Source: Pseudomonadota bacterium
Lineage (GTDB): Bacteria > Pseudomonadota > Gammaproteobacteria > UBA5335
DNA: 64,000 nucleotides
Direction: 5' to 3'
NCBI GenBank assembly: GCA_002862435.1
Contig: PKDC01000025.1
Location: 1-64,000, forward strand
Below are positions 1 through 9,478 of this stretch, piece by piece. The notes under the pieces are model-generated. The model made no database searches, was not told where the DNA came from, and saw nothing but the letters and a program-made list of their open reading frames with translations. The translations under genes and the position numbers were made by a program. The first letter of the stretch is position 1, and every line of letters begins with the position of its first letter.

Positions 1-97
1 GGTGGCCCGTGTTCATTTCCTGCTGACCTGAAGGGAGAAAGACCCCGCTCAGGCCAGCCTCTTGCAATCGCAACACAACCTCCAAGGGAGTATTCAC

Positions 98-997
98 ATG
101 TCCGAGATTCGTTATGACGGCAAGACGGTGGTGGTCACCGGAGGCGGCGGCTCGCTGGGCCGGGCCTACTGCCTGCTGTTCGCCTCGCGCGGCGCCAACG
201 TGGTCGTCAACGACCTGGGCGGCAGCTTCAGCGGTGAAGGCGCCAGCAAGTCCTCCGCCGACAAGGTGGTCGATGAAATCGTCGCCATGGGCGCCAAGGC
301 CGTCGCCAGCTATGAGTCGGTTTCGACCCTGGAAGGCGCCGAGAAGACCATGCAGATCGCCAAGGACGCCTTCGGCAGCGTGCACATGCTGATCAACAAT
401 GCTGGCATCCTGCGCGATGTGTCCTTCGCCAAGATGAGCGAGGAAGATTGGGACAAGATCATGGAAGTGCATCTGCGCGGCGCCTTCTGCATGACCAAGG
501 CCGCCTGGCCCTTCTTCCGCGATCAGTCCTACGGCCGCGTCATCCTCACCGCCTCGGCTGCCGGCATCTACGGCAACTTCGGCCAGACCAACTACTCGGC
601 CGCCAAGCTGGGCCTCTACGGCATGGGCCAGACCCTCGCCCACGAAGGCAAGAAATACAACATCAACACCAACGTGATTGCCCCAGTGGCCCGTTCGCGC
701 ATGACCGAAACCGTCATGCCGCCACCGCTGCTGGAAAAGCTGCGCCCCGAGGCCGTTGCACCGCTGGTGGGCTGGCTGTGCGCGGAAGAAAGCAAGGAAA
801 GCGGCTCGCTGTTCGAAGTCGGCGCCGGCCGCTTCTTCAAGCTGGGCTGGATCCGCACCAACGGCTACAAGAGCACGGCCGAAGCCGGCGTGGCCAGCCT
901 GGAAGAATTGCGCGACAACTGGAAGACAGTGACCGACTTCGCCGACGCCAAGATGGTGCGCAATATCCAGGAATCGACCATGGCGTTCATGCGCTAA
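98..997 (+). CDS. SDR-family (3R)-hydroxyacyl-CoA dehydrogenase-like protein
   Basis: A 299-residue classical short-chain dehydrogenase/reductase. The nucleotide-binding loop TGGGGSLG (residues 14-21), the NNAG motif (100-103) and the catalytic triad S153, Y166, K170 are all visible. The sequence resembles the dehydrogenase part of peroxisomal multifunctional enzyme 2 (HSD17B4), so NAD(P)-dependent oxidation of a hydroxyacyl-CoA is likely; the exact substrate is inference. The ATG at 98 is chosen over an in-frame ATG at 62 because AAGGGAG at 84-90 is a good ribosome site. It lies 88 bp before a thiolase on the same strand, which suggests one beta-oxidation-type unit. The 97 bases before it show no complete gene. 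Confidence 0.85.
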   Translation: MSEIRYDGKTVVVTGGGGSLGRAYCLLFASRGANVVVNDLGGSFSGEGASKSSADKVVDEIVAMGAKAVASYESVSTLEGAEKTMQIAKDAFGSVHMLINNAGILRDVSFAKMSEEDWDKIMEVHLRGAFCMTKAAWPFFRDQSYGRVILTASAAGIYGNFGQTNYSAAKLGLYGMGQTLAHEGKKYNINTNVIAPVARSRMTETVMPPPLLEKLRPEAVAPLVGWLCAEESKESGSLFEVGAGRFFKLGWIRTNGYKSTAEAGVASLEELRDNWKTVTDFADAKMVRNIQESTMAFMR

Positions 998-1085
998 ACT
1001 GACCCGGAGAAGGGCGCGGCGAGTGGGCCGCGCCCCGATCCCTGAATGTTTTTTCATCCATCACATCAAAGACGAGGAGACACCC

Positions 1086-2264
1086 ATGGGACGCAAGGTT
1101 TGCGTAATCGGCAACGGCATGACCCAGTTTGCCAAACCGGGCAGCAGCCCCGACTATCACATGATGGCCAAGGCAGCCGGCCAGCAGGCACTGGAAGACG
1201 CCGGCATCCCCTACAACCTGGTCGAACAGGCCGTGGTCGGCTATGTCTACGGGGAAAGCACTTCGGGCGAGCGGGCCATGTATGAGCTCGGCCTGACCGG
1301 CATCCCGATCTACAACGTCAACAACAACTGTTCCACCGGCTCCACCGCCCTGATGCTGGCCAAGCAACTGGTGGAAGGCGGCATCGCCGAGTGCGTCATG
1401 GCCATGGGCTTCGAGAAGATGGAAAAGGGTGCCCTGGGCGCCAAGTACACCGATCGGCAGAACCCCATGGACAAGCACATGGGCGTGATGTTCAAGGCCC
1501 AGAAATTCACCAATGCCCCGCCCACCGCGCAACTTTTCGGCGGCGCCGGGCGCGAGCACCAGGAAAAATATGGCACCTCGAACGAGGCCTTCGCCAAAAT
1601 CGCCGTGAAGAATCGCCAGCATGCGCTGAACAACCCCCGCTCCATCTTCCACGACGCGCTGACGGTGGAAGAGGTGCTGGAATCGCCTCATTACTACGGA
1701 CCCATCACCCGCTTGCAGTGCTGCCCGCCCACCTGCGGCGCCGGCGCTGCCATCGTGTGCTCCGAGGAATTCGCCAAGAAGCACGCCAAGAACAAGCCCA
1801 TCTACATCGTCGGCCAGTCCATGGTCACCGACATGGAGTCCTCGTTCAACGAAAACTCCATGATCAAGGTGGTGGGCTATGACATGTCCAAGAAGGCCGC
1901 CCAGGATGTCTACGAGCAGTCCGGCCTGGGACCGCAAGACGTGGATGTCATCGAATTGCACGACTGCTTCACCGCCAATGAGCTGATCACCTACGAGGCC
2001 CTGGGCCTGTGCAAGGAAGGCGGCGCCGAGCAGTTGATCAATGAAGGTGACGTCACCTATGGCGGCAAGTGGGTGGTCAACCCCTCGGGCGGTCTGCTCT
2101 CCAAGGGCCACCCCCTGGGCGCGACGGGCCTGGCCCAGTGCGCCGAGATGTGCTGGCAGTTGCGTGGCCAGGCGGATAAGCGCCAGGTGGAAGGCGCCAA
2201 GGTCGGCCTGCAGCACAACTTGGGCTTGGGCGGCGCCTGCGTGGTGACGCTCTACAGCGTCTGA
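1086..2264 (+). CDS. Thiolase family protein (SCP2/SCPx-type lipid-transfer thiolase)
   Basis: A 392-residue thiolase of the SCP2/nonspecific lipid-transfer group. The nucleophile is Cys82 in NNNCSTGS, a GHPLGATG motif lies near residue 342 and the C-terminal GGAC motif near 385. These enzymes cleave or form 3-ketoacyl-CoA, often with branched or sterol-derived chains; the substrate here is unknown. The start at 1086 is supported by GACGAGGAGA just upstream. It follows the SDR gene, and the pair would perform the last two steps of a beta-oxidation round. A strong terminator follows the stop codon. Confidence 0.88.
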   Translation: MGRKVCVIGNGMTQFAKPGSSPDYHMMAKAAGQQALEDAGIPYNLVEQAVVGYVYGESTSGERAMYELGLTGIPIYNVNNNCSTGSTALMLAKQLVEGGIAECVMAMGFEKMEKGALGAKYTDRQNPMDKHMGVMFKAQKFTNAPPTAQLFGGAGREHQEKYGTSNEAFAKIAVKNRQHALNNPRSIFHDALTVEEVLESPHYYGPITRLQCCPPTCGAGAAIVCSEEFAKKHAKNKPIYIVGQSMVTDMESSFNENSMIKVVGYDMSKKAAQDVYEQSGLGPQDVDVIELHDCFTANELITYEALGLCKEGGAEQLINEGDVTYGGKWVVNPSGGLLSKGHPLGATGLAQCAEMCWQLRGQADKRQVEGAKVGLQHNLGLGGACVVTLYSV

Positions 2265-2303
2265 AACGCCCCTCAATCCAAACAATTCGTTTGAATGCTT
2301 CCT

Positions 2304-2331
2304 GAGGCCCCGCAAGGGGCCTCTTTTTTTT
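2304..2331 (+). terminator. Rho-independent terminator after the thiolase gene
   Basis: A perfect 8-bp stem, GAGGCCCC (2304-2311) pairing with GGGGCCTC (2316-2323), has a GCAA tetraloop and is followed by eight Ts. It ends the SDR-thiolase transcript and overlaps the end of the convergent rmuC gene by two bases. Confidence 0.9.
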
Positions 2332-3847
2332 AGCCATCGCCCTGCAGCGGCACGACTGTTTCAGCCTCGATGCCCTGCAGTTCCGGCGACTGCAAGGCGC
2401 GCGGGACATGGTCGATGGGATCGAGGGCCGGAATCTCGCTGCCATCCACGGTCGCCTGCAGGTCACGGAAGCGGCGGGCCGACACCAGCACCCGGCTTTC
2501 CAGCGCCGAAGTGGCCTTGTTATAAGACTCCGTCGCCTGCCCCAGGCTCTTGCCCACCCGCGCCCAGTGTTCCGCCAGGGTGGTGATGCGCTTGTACAGC
2601 TCCTTGCCCAGATCGCTGATGGCCTGGGCATTTTCCGCCAGGGCTTCCTGTCGCCAACCATAGGCGACCGCCTTGAGCAGGGCGATCAAGGTCGTCGGCG
2701 TGGCCAGGATGACCCGCTGTTCCACGCCGCGTTCGATCAAGGTCGGATCGGCCTTGAGCGCCGCACTGTAGAACGCCTCCCCCGGAACGAACAGCACGAC
2801 GAATTCCGGGCTGGAACCAAATTCCCGGGCCAGATGCTCCCAATAGGATTTTTCCGCCAGCTTGCGCATGTGATCACGCAACTGGCGGGCATGGTCGAGC
2901 AGTTTCAGTTCGGCGGCGGCGGTGTGACCCTGGGATTCCAGTTCGGCGGCGCTGAAATAGGCATCCAGCGGGGTTTTGGCGTCGATGGCGATGCGTTTGC
3001 CGCCCGGCAGCCGGACCACCAGATCCGGACGCAGTCGGCCGTCGTCGCCCTCCATGCTGGCCTGTTCGGTGAAATCGCAGTGTTCCAGCATGCCGGCCAA
3101 TTCGACCACCCGCTTGAGCTGGATTTCCCCCCAACGGCCGCGCACCGCAGGCTGCCGCAGGGCCTGCACCAGGCTGGCGGTTTCCCGATGCAGTTGCGGC
3201 AGGTGGTGCTGGAGCAGGGATTTGAGCTGCTGGTCCAGGGCGCTGTAGGCATCGATGCGGGACTTTTCCACCTCACCGATGCGCAGATCCACCTTCGCCA
3301 GCGATTCCGCGATGGGCTTGACCAGATCCCCCATCGCTTTTTGCCGCGCCTCCAGATCGCCCTGGGCGCTCTGCTGGAAACGACCCAGATTTTCCCGTGC
3401 CAGCTCCAGGAAACTGCGGTTGTTGTGTTGCAGGGCATCGACCGACAGCGCTTTGAAGGCGTCGGCCAGCTTGGTCTGAGCCTGGTCGATCAGGGCCAGT
3501 TTCTCGACGGCGCCCTGGCGCTCCTGGGTCAGGCGCTCCTGCAACTCGGATTGCCGCGCCTGCAAGTTGCTCAGCGTCTGCTGCAGTTGCGTCCGCTCTT
3601 TCAACAATGCCGGCAGCTCGGCGATGCGCGCCTCGGCCGCGGCACGGCGTTCTGTCTCATTGCGCAAAGCGGCTTCGTTTTGGGTGAGACGTCCCAGCAG
3701 ATCGTGATGATCATTTTCCAGGCGCTGACGAAGCTTGAGCTCGGCCTGCAGGCGTCCACGCAGATGAACCAAAGCCAAAGCCAGGATGGCCGCCACCCCC
3801 ACGGCGAGAACCATCCCCACCACCATGCCGCTTTCCATGATCTGCAT
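2330..3847 (-). CDS. rmuC: DNA recombination protein RmuC
   Basis: A 505-residue RmuC-family protein. An N-terminal membrane anchor (about residues 8-28) is followed by a long coiled coil (about 30-200), then the conserved RmuC nuclease-like core with RWGEIQLKRVVELAGM, DAKTPLDAY and FVPGEAFYSAAL. RmuC limits DNA inversions at short inverted repeats; the core belongs to a restriction-endonuclease-like fold. Length is normal for the family. An alternative start lies three codons downstream (3838). It is a single-gene unit, convergent with the thiolase. Confidence 0.93.
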   Translation of the reverse strand: MQIMESGMVVGMVLAVGVAAILALALVHLRGRLQAELKLRQRLENDHHDLLGRLTQNEAALRNETERRAAAEARIAELPALLKERTQLQQTLSNLQARQSELQERLTQERQGAVEKLALIDQAQTKLADAFKALSVDALQHNNRSFLELARENLGRFQQSAQGDLEARQKAMGDLVKPIAESLAKVDLRIGEVEKSRIDAYSALDQQLKSLLQHHLPQLHRETASLVQALRQPAVRGRWGEIQLKRVVELAGMLEHCDFTEQASMEGDDGRLRPDLVVRLPGGKRIAIDAKTPLDAYFSAAELESQGHTAAAELKLLDHARQLRDHMRKLAEKSYWEHLAREFGSSPEFVVLFVPGEAFYSAALKADPTLIERGVEQRVILATPTTLIALLKAVAYGWRQEALAENAQAISDLGKELYKRITTLAEHWARVGKSLGQATESYNKATSALESRVLVSARRFRDLQATVDGSEIPALDPIDHVPRALQSPELQGIEAETVVPLQGDG

Positions 3848-4049
3848 CCCCGTCCATTCCCGCCATTGAATGCCGCTGCATCACCGCCTTACCCCCCGCG
3901 CGGGTCAAGTCGGCGCGCAATCCGCCGCCAGAATAACCGCTCCGGATCAATTCCTCTGCGATTCCCCATTGACGTCTCCCGTGCCGACTTGAAATAGTGG
4001 CGCCGGGCCAACAGGACATCGGCCATCGGATCGCCAAGGAGGCACATCC

Positions 4050-5498
4050 ATGAATCAGGCATTGCCGCGCATCTGCATCATCGGCGCCGGATCAAGCGGG
4101 ATCGCCGCTTGCCGCAACTTCAAGGCCCAGGGTCTGCCCCATGTCTGTTATGAGGCGGCTGACCGCATCGGCGGCATGTGGGCGTTCAAGAACAACATCG
4201 CCTACAACGGCAAATCCTCCGCCTATCGCTCGCTGCACATCAACACCTCCCCGGCGCAGATGGCGTTCCGGGATTTTCCCATGCCGGCCGACTACCCGGA
4301 TTTCCCGGGCCATGCCCAGGTCGCGGCCTATTTCGAGTCTTTCGTGGACCACTTCGGCCTGCGCGATGCGATTCGCCTGGGTGTCGCGGTCACCCGCTGC
4401 GAACGCCTCCCAGCGGGAGGCTGGCAGGTCAGTCTCAGCGACGGCAGCACGGAACATTTCGACGCCCTGGTGGTCGCCAACGGCCATCACTGGGATCCGC
4501 GCTGGCCCAACCCACCCCTGCCGGGACATTTCGACGGCATCCAGATGCATGCCCATGATTACGTCGATCCGGCCGAACCCCACGACCTGCGCGGCAAACG
4601 GGTGGTGGTGCTGGGCATGGGCAATTCGGCCATGGACATTGCCTCGGAACTGGGCCACAAGGAAAACGCGGAAAAAGTCTTCCTGTCGGTACGCACCGGC
4701 ACCTACATCCTGCCGAAGTATTTTTTTGGAAAGATTGTCTACGACTCGCTGCTGCGCCATCCCAGCGATCCGCCGGGCTGGGTGGAGCGGCTGGCGTGGT
4801 CCTTGCCCGATGCGGTGTTCGACAAGCTGTTCTACCCGCTGGCGACCTTGGGACTGAACCTGTTGGCGGGCAATCCCCAGCGTTATGGATTACCTCGTCC
4901 GAAAGGCTGGTTCGGCCAGCAACACCCCACCATCTCCAGCGAAATCCACATCCGCATGGGCAGCGGGGATGTCCTCCCCAAACCGACCATCGCTGAACTG
5001 CAAGGTGATCGGGTGCGCTTCGCCGATGGCTCGATGGAAGCCGTGGACGCGATCATCTACGCCACCGGCTACCAGATCCGCTTTCCCTTCCTCGATGAGC
5101 ACCTGATCAGCGCCCCCGACAACGACATCGCGCTCTACCAGCGCATGCTGGATCCGCGCTACCCGGACCTGTTGTTCCTCGGCCTGGTGCAGCCTTTCTG
5201 CGCCATGATGCCCATCGCTGACGAGCAATCACGCTGGATGGCCGCTTACCTGACCGGTCAGTACCATCCGCCGACGCCGGAAGAAATGGCCCGCCGCATG
5301 CAAGCTGAACACACGCGCACGAAGCGGCGCTTCGTCGCCAGCCCGCGCCACACCATCCAGATCAATTGCCAGGAGTACACCTATCGACTGGGGCGCGATC
5401 TGCAGGAAGGCCGACGCCGTGCGCAAGCAGCCGGGAATGCCCTGCCCGTTACCCACAACCCTGTGTCCATGGCGCCTCTATTGATTCAGCATCACTGA
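4050..5498 (+). CDS. Flavin-containing monooxygenase-like FAD/NAD(P) oxidoreductase
   Basis: A 482-residue flavoprotein of the FMO/Baeyer-Villiger monooxygenase group. The FAD-binding GAGSSGI motif is near residues 12-18, an FPGHAQVAAYFESF segment follows, and the NADP-binding GMGNSAMD motif is near residues 190-197. Such enzymes use NADPH and oxygen to oxygenate N, S or carbonyl groups; the substrate cannot be read from the sequence. AAGGAGGC ending eight bases before the ATG supports the start. A 7-bp inverted repeat (GATTCAG/CTGAATC, 5483-5501) overlaps the stop codon but lacks a T-tract. Confidence 0.87.
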   Translation: MNQALPRICIIGAGSSGIAACRNFKAQGLPHVCYEAADRIGGMWAFKNNIAYNGKSSAYRSLHINTSPAQMAFRDFPMPADYPDFPGHAQVAAYFESFVDHFGLRDAIRLGVAVTRCERLPAGGWQVSLSDGSTEHFDALVVANGHHWDPRWPNPPLPGHFDGIQMHAHDYVDPAEPHDLRGKRVVVLGMGNSAMDIASELGHKENAEKVFLSVRTGTYILPKYFFGKIVYDSLLRHPSDPPGWVERLAWSLPDAVFDKLFYPLATLGLNLLAGNPQRYGLPRPKGWFGQQHPTISSEIHIRMGSGDVLPKPTIAELQGDRVRFADGSMEAVDAIIYATGYQIRFPFLDEHLISAPDNDIALYQRMLDPRYPDLLFLGLVQPFCAMMPIADEQSRWMAAYLTGQYHPPTPEEMARRMQAEHTRTKRRFVASPRHTIQINCQEYTYRLGRDLQEGRRRAQAAGNALPVTHNPVSMAPLLIQHH

Positions 5499-5545
5499 AT
5501 CATCACCGCCGCATAGGCGGGGCGTGGGTCAGCATCGAAGCGGGC

Positions 5546-5899
5546 TCAAAGCGTTAGCGTGGGGCGATCACTGTCAACTGCGCCGGCTAGGTAGACTTCG
5601 ATGCGTTTCTGGGTCGCGCCACCATCCTTGGCGCTGAATTGCACGCCAATTCCGGCCCGCCGGCGGTTTTGCGCTCCTGCCGGTGTGATCCACACCACGC
5701 GCGCCGCCACAGCGATGCGCTCGCTTTCTTCCATCAGCGTCAACAGCAACAAGACTTCATCACCCATGCGGTAGGGTTTGATGGTGGGATAAAACAAGCC
5801 GCCATTGCGCACAAACGGCATATACGCCTCGTACAACGCCGGTTTGTCCTTGATGACGATATTGAGAATCCCACCCGGGGATGATTGCGCTTCAGACAT
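5546..5899 (-). CDS. PilZ-domain protein
   Basis: A 117-residue protein that is essentially one PilZ domain of the short type found beside holB in gammaproteobacteria. In Pseudomonas and Xanthomonas the holB-linked PilZ protein is needed for type IV pilus function and often does not bind c-di-GMP; here the usual RxxxR motif is not obvious, which fits that class. The start at 5899 is chosen because GGGAG lies directly upstream and the gene then begins just after holB ends. It is the last gene of the fab-holB block. Confidence 0.85.
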   Translation of the reverse strand: MSEAQSSPGGILNIVIKDKPALYEAYMPFVRNGGLFYPTIKPYRMGDEVLLLLTLMEESERIAVAARVVWITPAGAQNRRRAGIGVQFSAKDGGATQKRIEVYLAGAVDSDRPTLTL

Positions 5900-5903
5900 T
5901 TGC

Positions 5904-6977
5904 TCACTCCCACCATGGCTCCTGCTGCAAGGGATTGCGGATGCTGAAGCCCCGCAACCCCATCGACCAGGGAACCAACAAGCTTTCCAGTAGACCCTGG
6001 CGGTTGGCAATTCCCTGCAAGAGCCAGAGACGAGCCTGCCGCGCGAAGGTGTGGTACATCAGTACATCCCGGGTATCGGCACCGGCCAGGGCTTTCTGGA
6101 TCTGTGAAGTGGGCAGGGCGAGCAGTGACGACTCGGGAAGATGGCCGAGAACGCGCAGGCGGGCGACCTGTTCGCTCAGGCGTACCAGCCAAAGACCCAT
6201 AAAATCAGGCGGTTCCTCCATCGACCAGCGAGCAGCGATGACCAGGGGATCGGCGCCACCCGTCAGCACCTGGGCGCCTTCCCGCCCCAAGCGATCAAGC
6301 CGCGTGGCGGTTTCCGCATTCAGCAAGGACTGGGCTTGCAGGGGTGCGCCACCGGAGAGCGCCAGTACCCGCGCCAGCAGGGCGCTGTCTTGCCGATCCG
6401 TGACCAGCCAGCCGCGCACCTCGTTCTCGGGCGGAATGGGGCAGTCCACCCGCTGGCAGCGACTGCGCAAAGTGGGCAGCACCGCCAATGGCCGATCGCT
6501 GATCAATATCAAGATCACGCCCGCCCCGGGTTCCTCCAGGGTCTTGAGCAGGCTGTTGGCCGATTGCGCCATCGCCTCCGCCGGAAAAATCAGCGCCACC
6601 CGATTACCAGCCTGATGCGCCGTCAGGGCAAGCGAGGCGCTCAGCTCCCGCACGGCATCGATGGGAATCTGGGTCTTGCCACTTTCCGGGGCGAGCACAC
6701 TGAAATCGGGATGGGAGCCCGCTTGCATCAGCAGGCAACCCCCGCAATGCCCACATGGATGACCGCGTGCATCGGGTTCGAGGCACAGCAGACTGGCGGC
6801 GAAGCGCTGCGCGAACGCGCGTTTGCCCACGCCGGGTGGGCCGGCCAGCAGGTAGGCATGGGCCAGCCGGTCCTCTCGATGGGCACTGACGAGCCGCTCC
6901 CAAAGCGCTTCCTGCCAGGGAAAGGGCGCCGACGACGCCAGGGAAATCAAGCCGGAGCCGGCTTCAGCTTCGCTCAT
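5904..6977 (-). CDS. holB: DNA polymerase III subunit delta-prime
   Basis: A 357-residue clamp-loader delta-prime subunit. It has the Walker A sequence GPPGVGKR (about residues 46-53) and a zinc-binding cysteine cluster including CGHCGGC just after it. Delta-prime helps open the beta sliding clamp during replication. The start overlaps the end of tmk by 14 bases and the pilZ gene begins five bases after its stop, so tmk-holB-pilZ is one transcript, the usual gammaproteobacterial order. Confidence 0.93.
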   Translation of the reverse strand: MSEAEAGSGLISLASSAPFPWQEALWERLVSAHREDRLAHAYLLAGPPGVGKRAFAQRFAASLLCLEPDARGHPCGHCGGCLLMQAGSHPDFSVLAPESGKTQIPIDAVRELSASLALTAHQAGNRVALIFPAEAMAQSANSLLKTLEEPGAGVILILISDRPLAVLPTLRSRCQRVDCPIPPENEVRGWLVTDRQDSALLARVLALSGGAPLQAQSLLNAETATRLDRLGREGAQVLTGGADPLVIAARWSMEEPPDFMGLWLVRLSEQVARLRVLGHLPESSLLALPTSQIQKALAGADTRDVLMYHTFARQARLWLLQGIANRQGLLESLLVPWSMGLRGFSIRNPLQQEPWWE

Positions 6978-7596
6978 GACTCAAGATGTCCTCCAGAATC
7001 TGGCGCAGTTGAAGCTGAACGGTGTCGATGGAACCGCTGGCGTCCAGCAGCCGGTAGCCCGGTTGTTGGGCACGCATCCGATAAACCTGCCGCACCCGTT
7101 CAAAAAAGGCGTCACCCTCCCCTTCGATACGGTCCACCACGCCGCGCCGCGCCGCCGCCCGCGCGCGGCCCACGGCAACGGGGGCGTCCAGCACCAGCAC
7201 CCAATCCGGACGCAGTTCACCCTGCACCCGCGCTTCCAGCTCGGCGATCCAGGCCGCATCAATGCCCCGTCCGCCGCCCTGGTAGGCATAGGTGGCATCG
7301 GTGAAGCGATCGCACACCACCCAGGCGCCGCGCTGCAAGGCCGGCAGGATGACCTCGCGCAGATGACTGGCGCGGGCGGCGAACAACAGCAGCAGTTCAC
7401 TTTCCGGTGGCATCTCGTGGGCGGCGAGAAACAGCCCGCGGATGCCTTCAGCCAGCGCCGTCCCCCCGGGTTCCCGGGTCTGGATCACCTCCAGCCCGCG
7501 CGCGCGAAGAAAGTCCGTGACAAAAGGCAGGTGGGTGCTCTTGCCCACGCCTTCGGCGCCCTCCAGGGTGATGAAACGGCCCCGGCCATTGGACAT
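6964..7596 (-). CDS. tmk: Thymidylate kinase
   Basis: A 210-residue dTMP kinase. It has the P-loop GAEGVGKST (residues 13-21), the TREPGGT motif and CDRFTDATYAYQG. It converts dTMP to dTDP in the cytosol. The ATG at 7596 is chosen because its first base is the last base of the mltG stop codon (TGATG arrangement), indicating translational coupling. A much longer upstream extension of the reading frame runs inside mltG and is not real. Confidence 0.94.
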   Translation of the reverse strand: MSNGRGRFITLEGAEGVGKSTHLPFVTDFLRARGLEVIQTREPGGTALAEGIRGLFLAAHEMPPESELLLLFAARASHLREVILPALQRGAWVVCDRFTDATYAYQGGGRGIDAAWIAELEARVQGELRPDWVLVLDAPVAVGRARAAARRGVVDRIEGEGDAFFERVRQVYRMRAQQPGYRLLDASGSIDTVQLQLRQILEDILSHERS

Positions 7597-8642
7597 CAGG
7601 GTGTCACTCCCAGGCATCGGTTGCGTTGATAACAATCCACGGCCCGATTGTGGGCATCCAGGGTGCTGGAAAACACATGGGATCCATCGCCCCGGGAAAC
7701 GAAATAGAGCGTGTCCCCCGGCGCCGGATGGGCGGCCGCCGCCAAAGCGGCACGCCCCACCAAGGCGATGGGACCCGGGGGAAGCCCGGCAATGCGGTAA
7801 GTATTGTAGGGGTGCTCCATCTGCAAATCCTGGCGCCTGAGGTTGCCATCGAAATCCACGCCCAAGCCAAAAATCACGGTGGGATCGGTCTGCAATGGCA
7901 TGCCAAGACGCAGTCGCCGCACGAATACCCCCGCGATTTGAGGTCGCTCGGATCCCACGGCGGTTTCCTTTTCCACCAGGGACGCCAGCGTCAGCAGTTC
8001 CTCCGGGGACTTGAACGGCAAGTCGGGCTGGCGCGCTGCCCATGCCGCCTCCAGCTCCGCCTGAAGGCGATGATGGGCCTGCTGCAACAGCTTGAGATCG
8101 GATGTCCCGCGGGGGAACAGGTAAGTGTCCGGGAAAAACCGTCCTTCCGGGGAAAAGCCGGGGGCGCCAAGCACCCCCATCACGCCATCATCGGTCAAGT
8201 CGGTCAAGGTCTGACGGATTTCAGGATGACCGGTGACGGCCCCGCGCACCTGCCGAAACGTCCACCCTTCCACCAGCGTGAGGCGGTGCAACAGAATTTC
8301 GCCCTTCACCAGTTGATCCAGCAAGCCCTGCGGCGTGATGCCCGGTGATAGGCGATACTCCCCTGCCCGGATGCGCGTGGTGCGCCCCTGCAGCGCGGCC
8401 AAGGCCATGAAGGGCCATCGCGATCGGATGATCCCTTGCGCCTGAAATTTTTGGGTGATGGTCGAAAAGCCCTCACCAGGGACAATCTCGATAACCCGGG
8501 GCGTCTCCACGCCGGATAAAGGTGTATGGCGATACTGGTTGAACAGGCCCCATCCCCCGCCCACTGCCAACAGGCTCATCGGCGTCCACAGAGTGGCCAG
8601 CAGGGTGAGCATGCGGGCGCAAGCTTTGTACCCGTTCACCAC
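7596..8642 (-). CDS. mltG: Endolytic murein transglycosylase MltG
   Basis: A 348-residue MltG (YceG) protein. One N-terminal membrane helix (about residues 13-33) is followed by a periplasmic domain with the catalytic glutamate in SLVEKETA and the conserved DPTVIFGLG and YNTYRIAGLPPGPI segments. MltG cleaves nascent peptidoglycan strands and acts as a terminator of glycan growth. It overlaps pabC by seven bases and tmk by one, the standard pabC-mltG-tmk order. Confidence 0.93.
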   Translation of the reverse strand: MVNGYKACARMLTLLATLWTPMSLLAVGGGWGLFNQYRHTPLSGVETPRVIEIVPGEGFSTITQKFQAQGIIRSRWPFMALAALQGRTTRIRAGEYRLSPGITPQGLLDQLVKGEILLHRLTLVEGWTFRQVRGAVTGHPEIRQTLTDLTDDGVMGVLGAPGFSPEGRFFPDTYLFPRGTSDLKLLQQAHHRLQAELEAAWAARQPDLPFKSPEELLTLASLVEKETAVGSERPQIAGVFVRRLRLGMPLQTDPTVIFGLGVDFDGNLRRQDLQMEHPYNTYRIAGLPPGPIALVGRAALAAAAHPAPGDTLYFVSRGDGSHVFSSTLDAHNRAVDCYQRNRCLGVTP

Positions 8643-9478
8643 CCCGCTCCATGCCCCGGAGCGGGCCAGGGTGGGCCGAACTCACGCTGCAGCGCCCGCG
8701 TCAGCGGCCCCGCTGCAAAGGATCGCGCGCCCAGTTGCCGGATCGGCCGGATCCCGCGCACCGCATTGCACACGAACAATTCATCGGCCTGGAGGCAGTC
8801 CATGACCGACAGCGCCGTTTCCCGCACCGGCAGGCCCTGGGCCGCGGCGGCCGCCATGACTCGCGCACGCATCGTCCCCGCGACGCCGCAATGCCGCAGC
8901 CCAGGCGTCAGCAAGGCGCCATCACGCACCACGAAGAGATTGCTCATGGTTCCCCCGACCACCCTTCCGTCCGCATCGCGGATCAGGCCCTCGGCAATCT
9001 GTGGATCATCCCACTCCGCCCGCGCCCGCACCTGCGTCAGCCGATTCAAGTGTTTGATGCCGGCCAGAGCCGGGTCGGGAAACCAGAGTTGCCGACACCA
9101 GCGCACCCGGATGCCGTCCCGATACTCGGCCAGCGGCCATTCCAGCGCCGGCGCCAGGGAGAGGATGCGGCGCCATGTGGGAGGCTGGGGCCGGGCATAG
9201 CCCCGCCCTTCCCCGCCCACGGTGAGGATAATCTTCAAAACCGCCTGGGCTGGGCCCATCGCGCAGAGGCCATCCCGATCCGCTTCCAGCGCGGCGATGG
9301 GCGGCTCCGGCAGGCGCAAGGCCCGGCAACCCCGACGCAGACGCGCCAGATGCTGGTCCCAGGCAAGCGCTTGACCCCGATCGATCAGCACGGTTTCAAA
9401 CAGCCCATCGCCATACTGCAGGCCGCGATCGACCACCGGCACGGCATCCTGCGGATGACCATCCACCCAGGTCAGCAC
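8636..9478 (-). CDS. pabC: Aminodeoxychorismate lyase
   Basis: A 280-residue fold-type IV PLP enzyme. It begins with a substrate-loop DRGLQYGDGLFET motif, and the PLP lysine lies in the GIKHLNRL segment. It releases pyruvate from 4-amino-4-deoxychorismate to give p-aminobenzoate for folate. It overlaps pabB and mltG by seven bases each. Having pabB immediately upstream places both enzymes of the step in one operon, unlike E. coli where they are separate. Confidence 0.9.
   Translation of the reverse strand: MLTWVDGHPQDAVPVVDRGLQYGDGLFETVLIDRGQALAWDQHLARLRRGCRALRLPEPPIAALEADRDGLCAMGPAQAVLKIILTVGGEGRGYARPQPPTWRRILSLAPALEWPLAEYRDGIRVRWCRQLWFPDPALAGIKHLNRLTQVRARAEWDDPQIAEGLIRDADGRVVGGTMSNLFVVRDGALLTPGLRHCGVAGTMRARVMAAAAAQGLPVRETALSVMDCLQADELFVCNAVRGIRPIRQLGARSFAAGPLTRALQREFGPPWPAPGHGAGW

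Noticed and set aside
2-31. Possible C-terminal end of an upstream plus-strand gene (..VARVHFLLT then TGA).
   Set aside because: Only nine codons and no way to tell it from chance.
987-2315. 442-codon open frame on minus opposite the thiolase.
   Set aside because: Shadow of the GC-rich thiolase gene; low-complexity His/Gly/Leu composition and no ribosome site.
2408-3997. 529-codon open frame on plus opposite rmuC.
   Set aside because: Antisense shadow rich in Gln, Arg and Phe; rmuC on minus has all family motifs.
5483-5520. Inverted repeats between the FMO-like gene and the PilZ gene as a terminator.
   Set aside because: Stems are short (5-7 bp) and no T-run follows on either strand.
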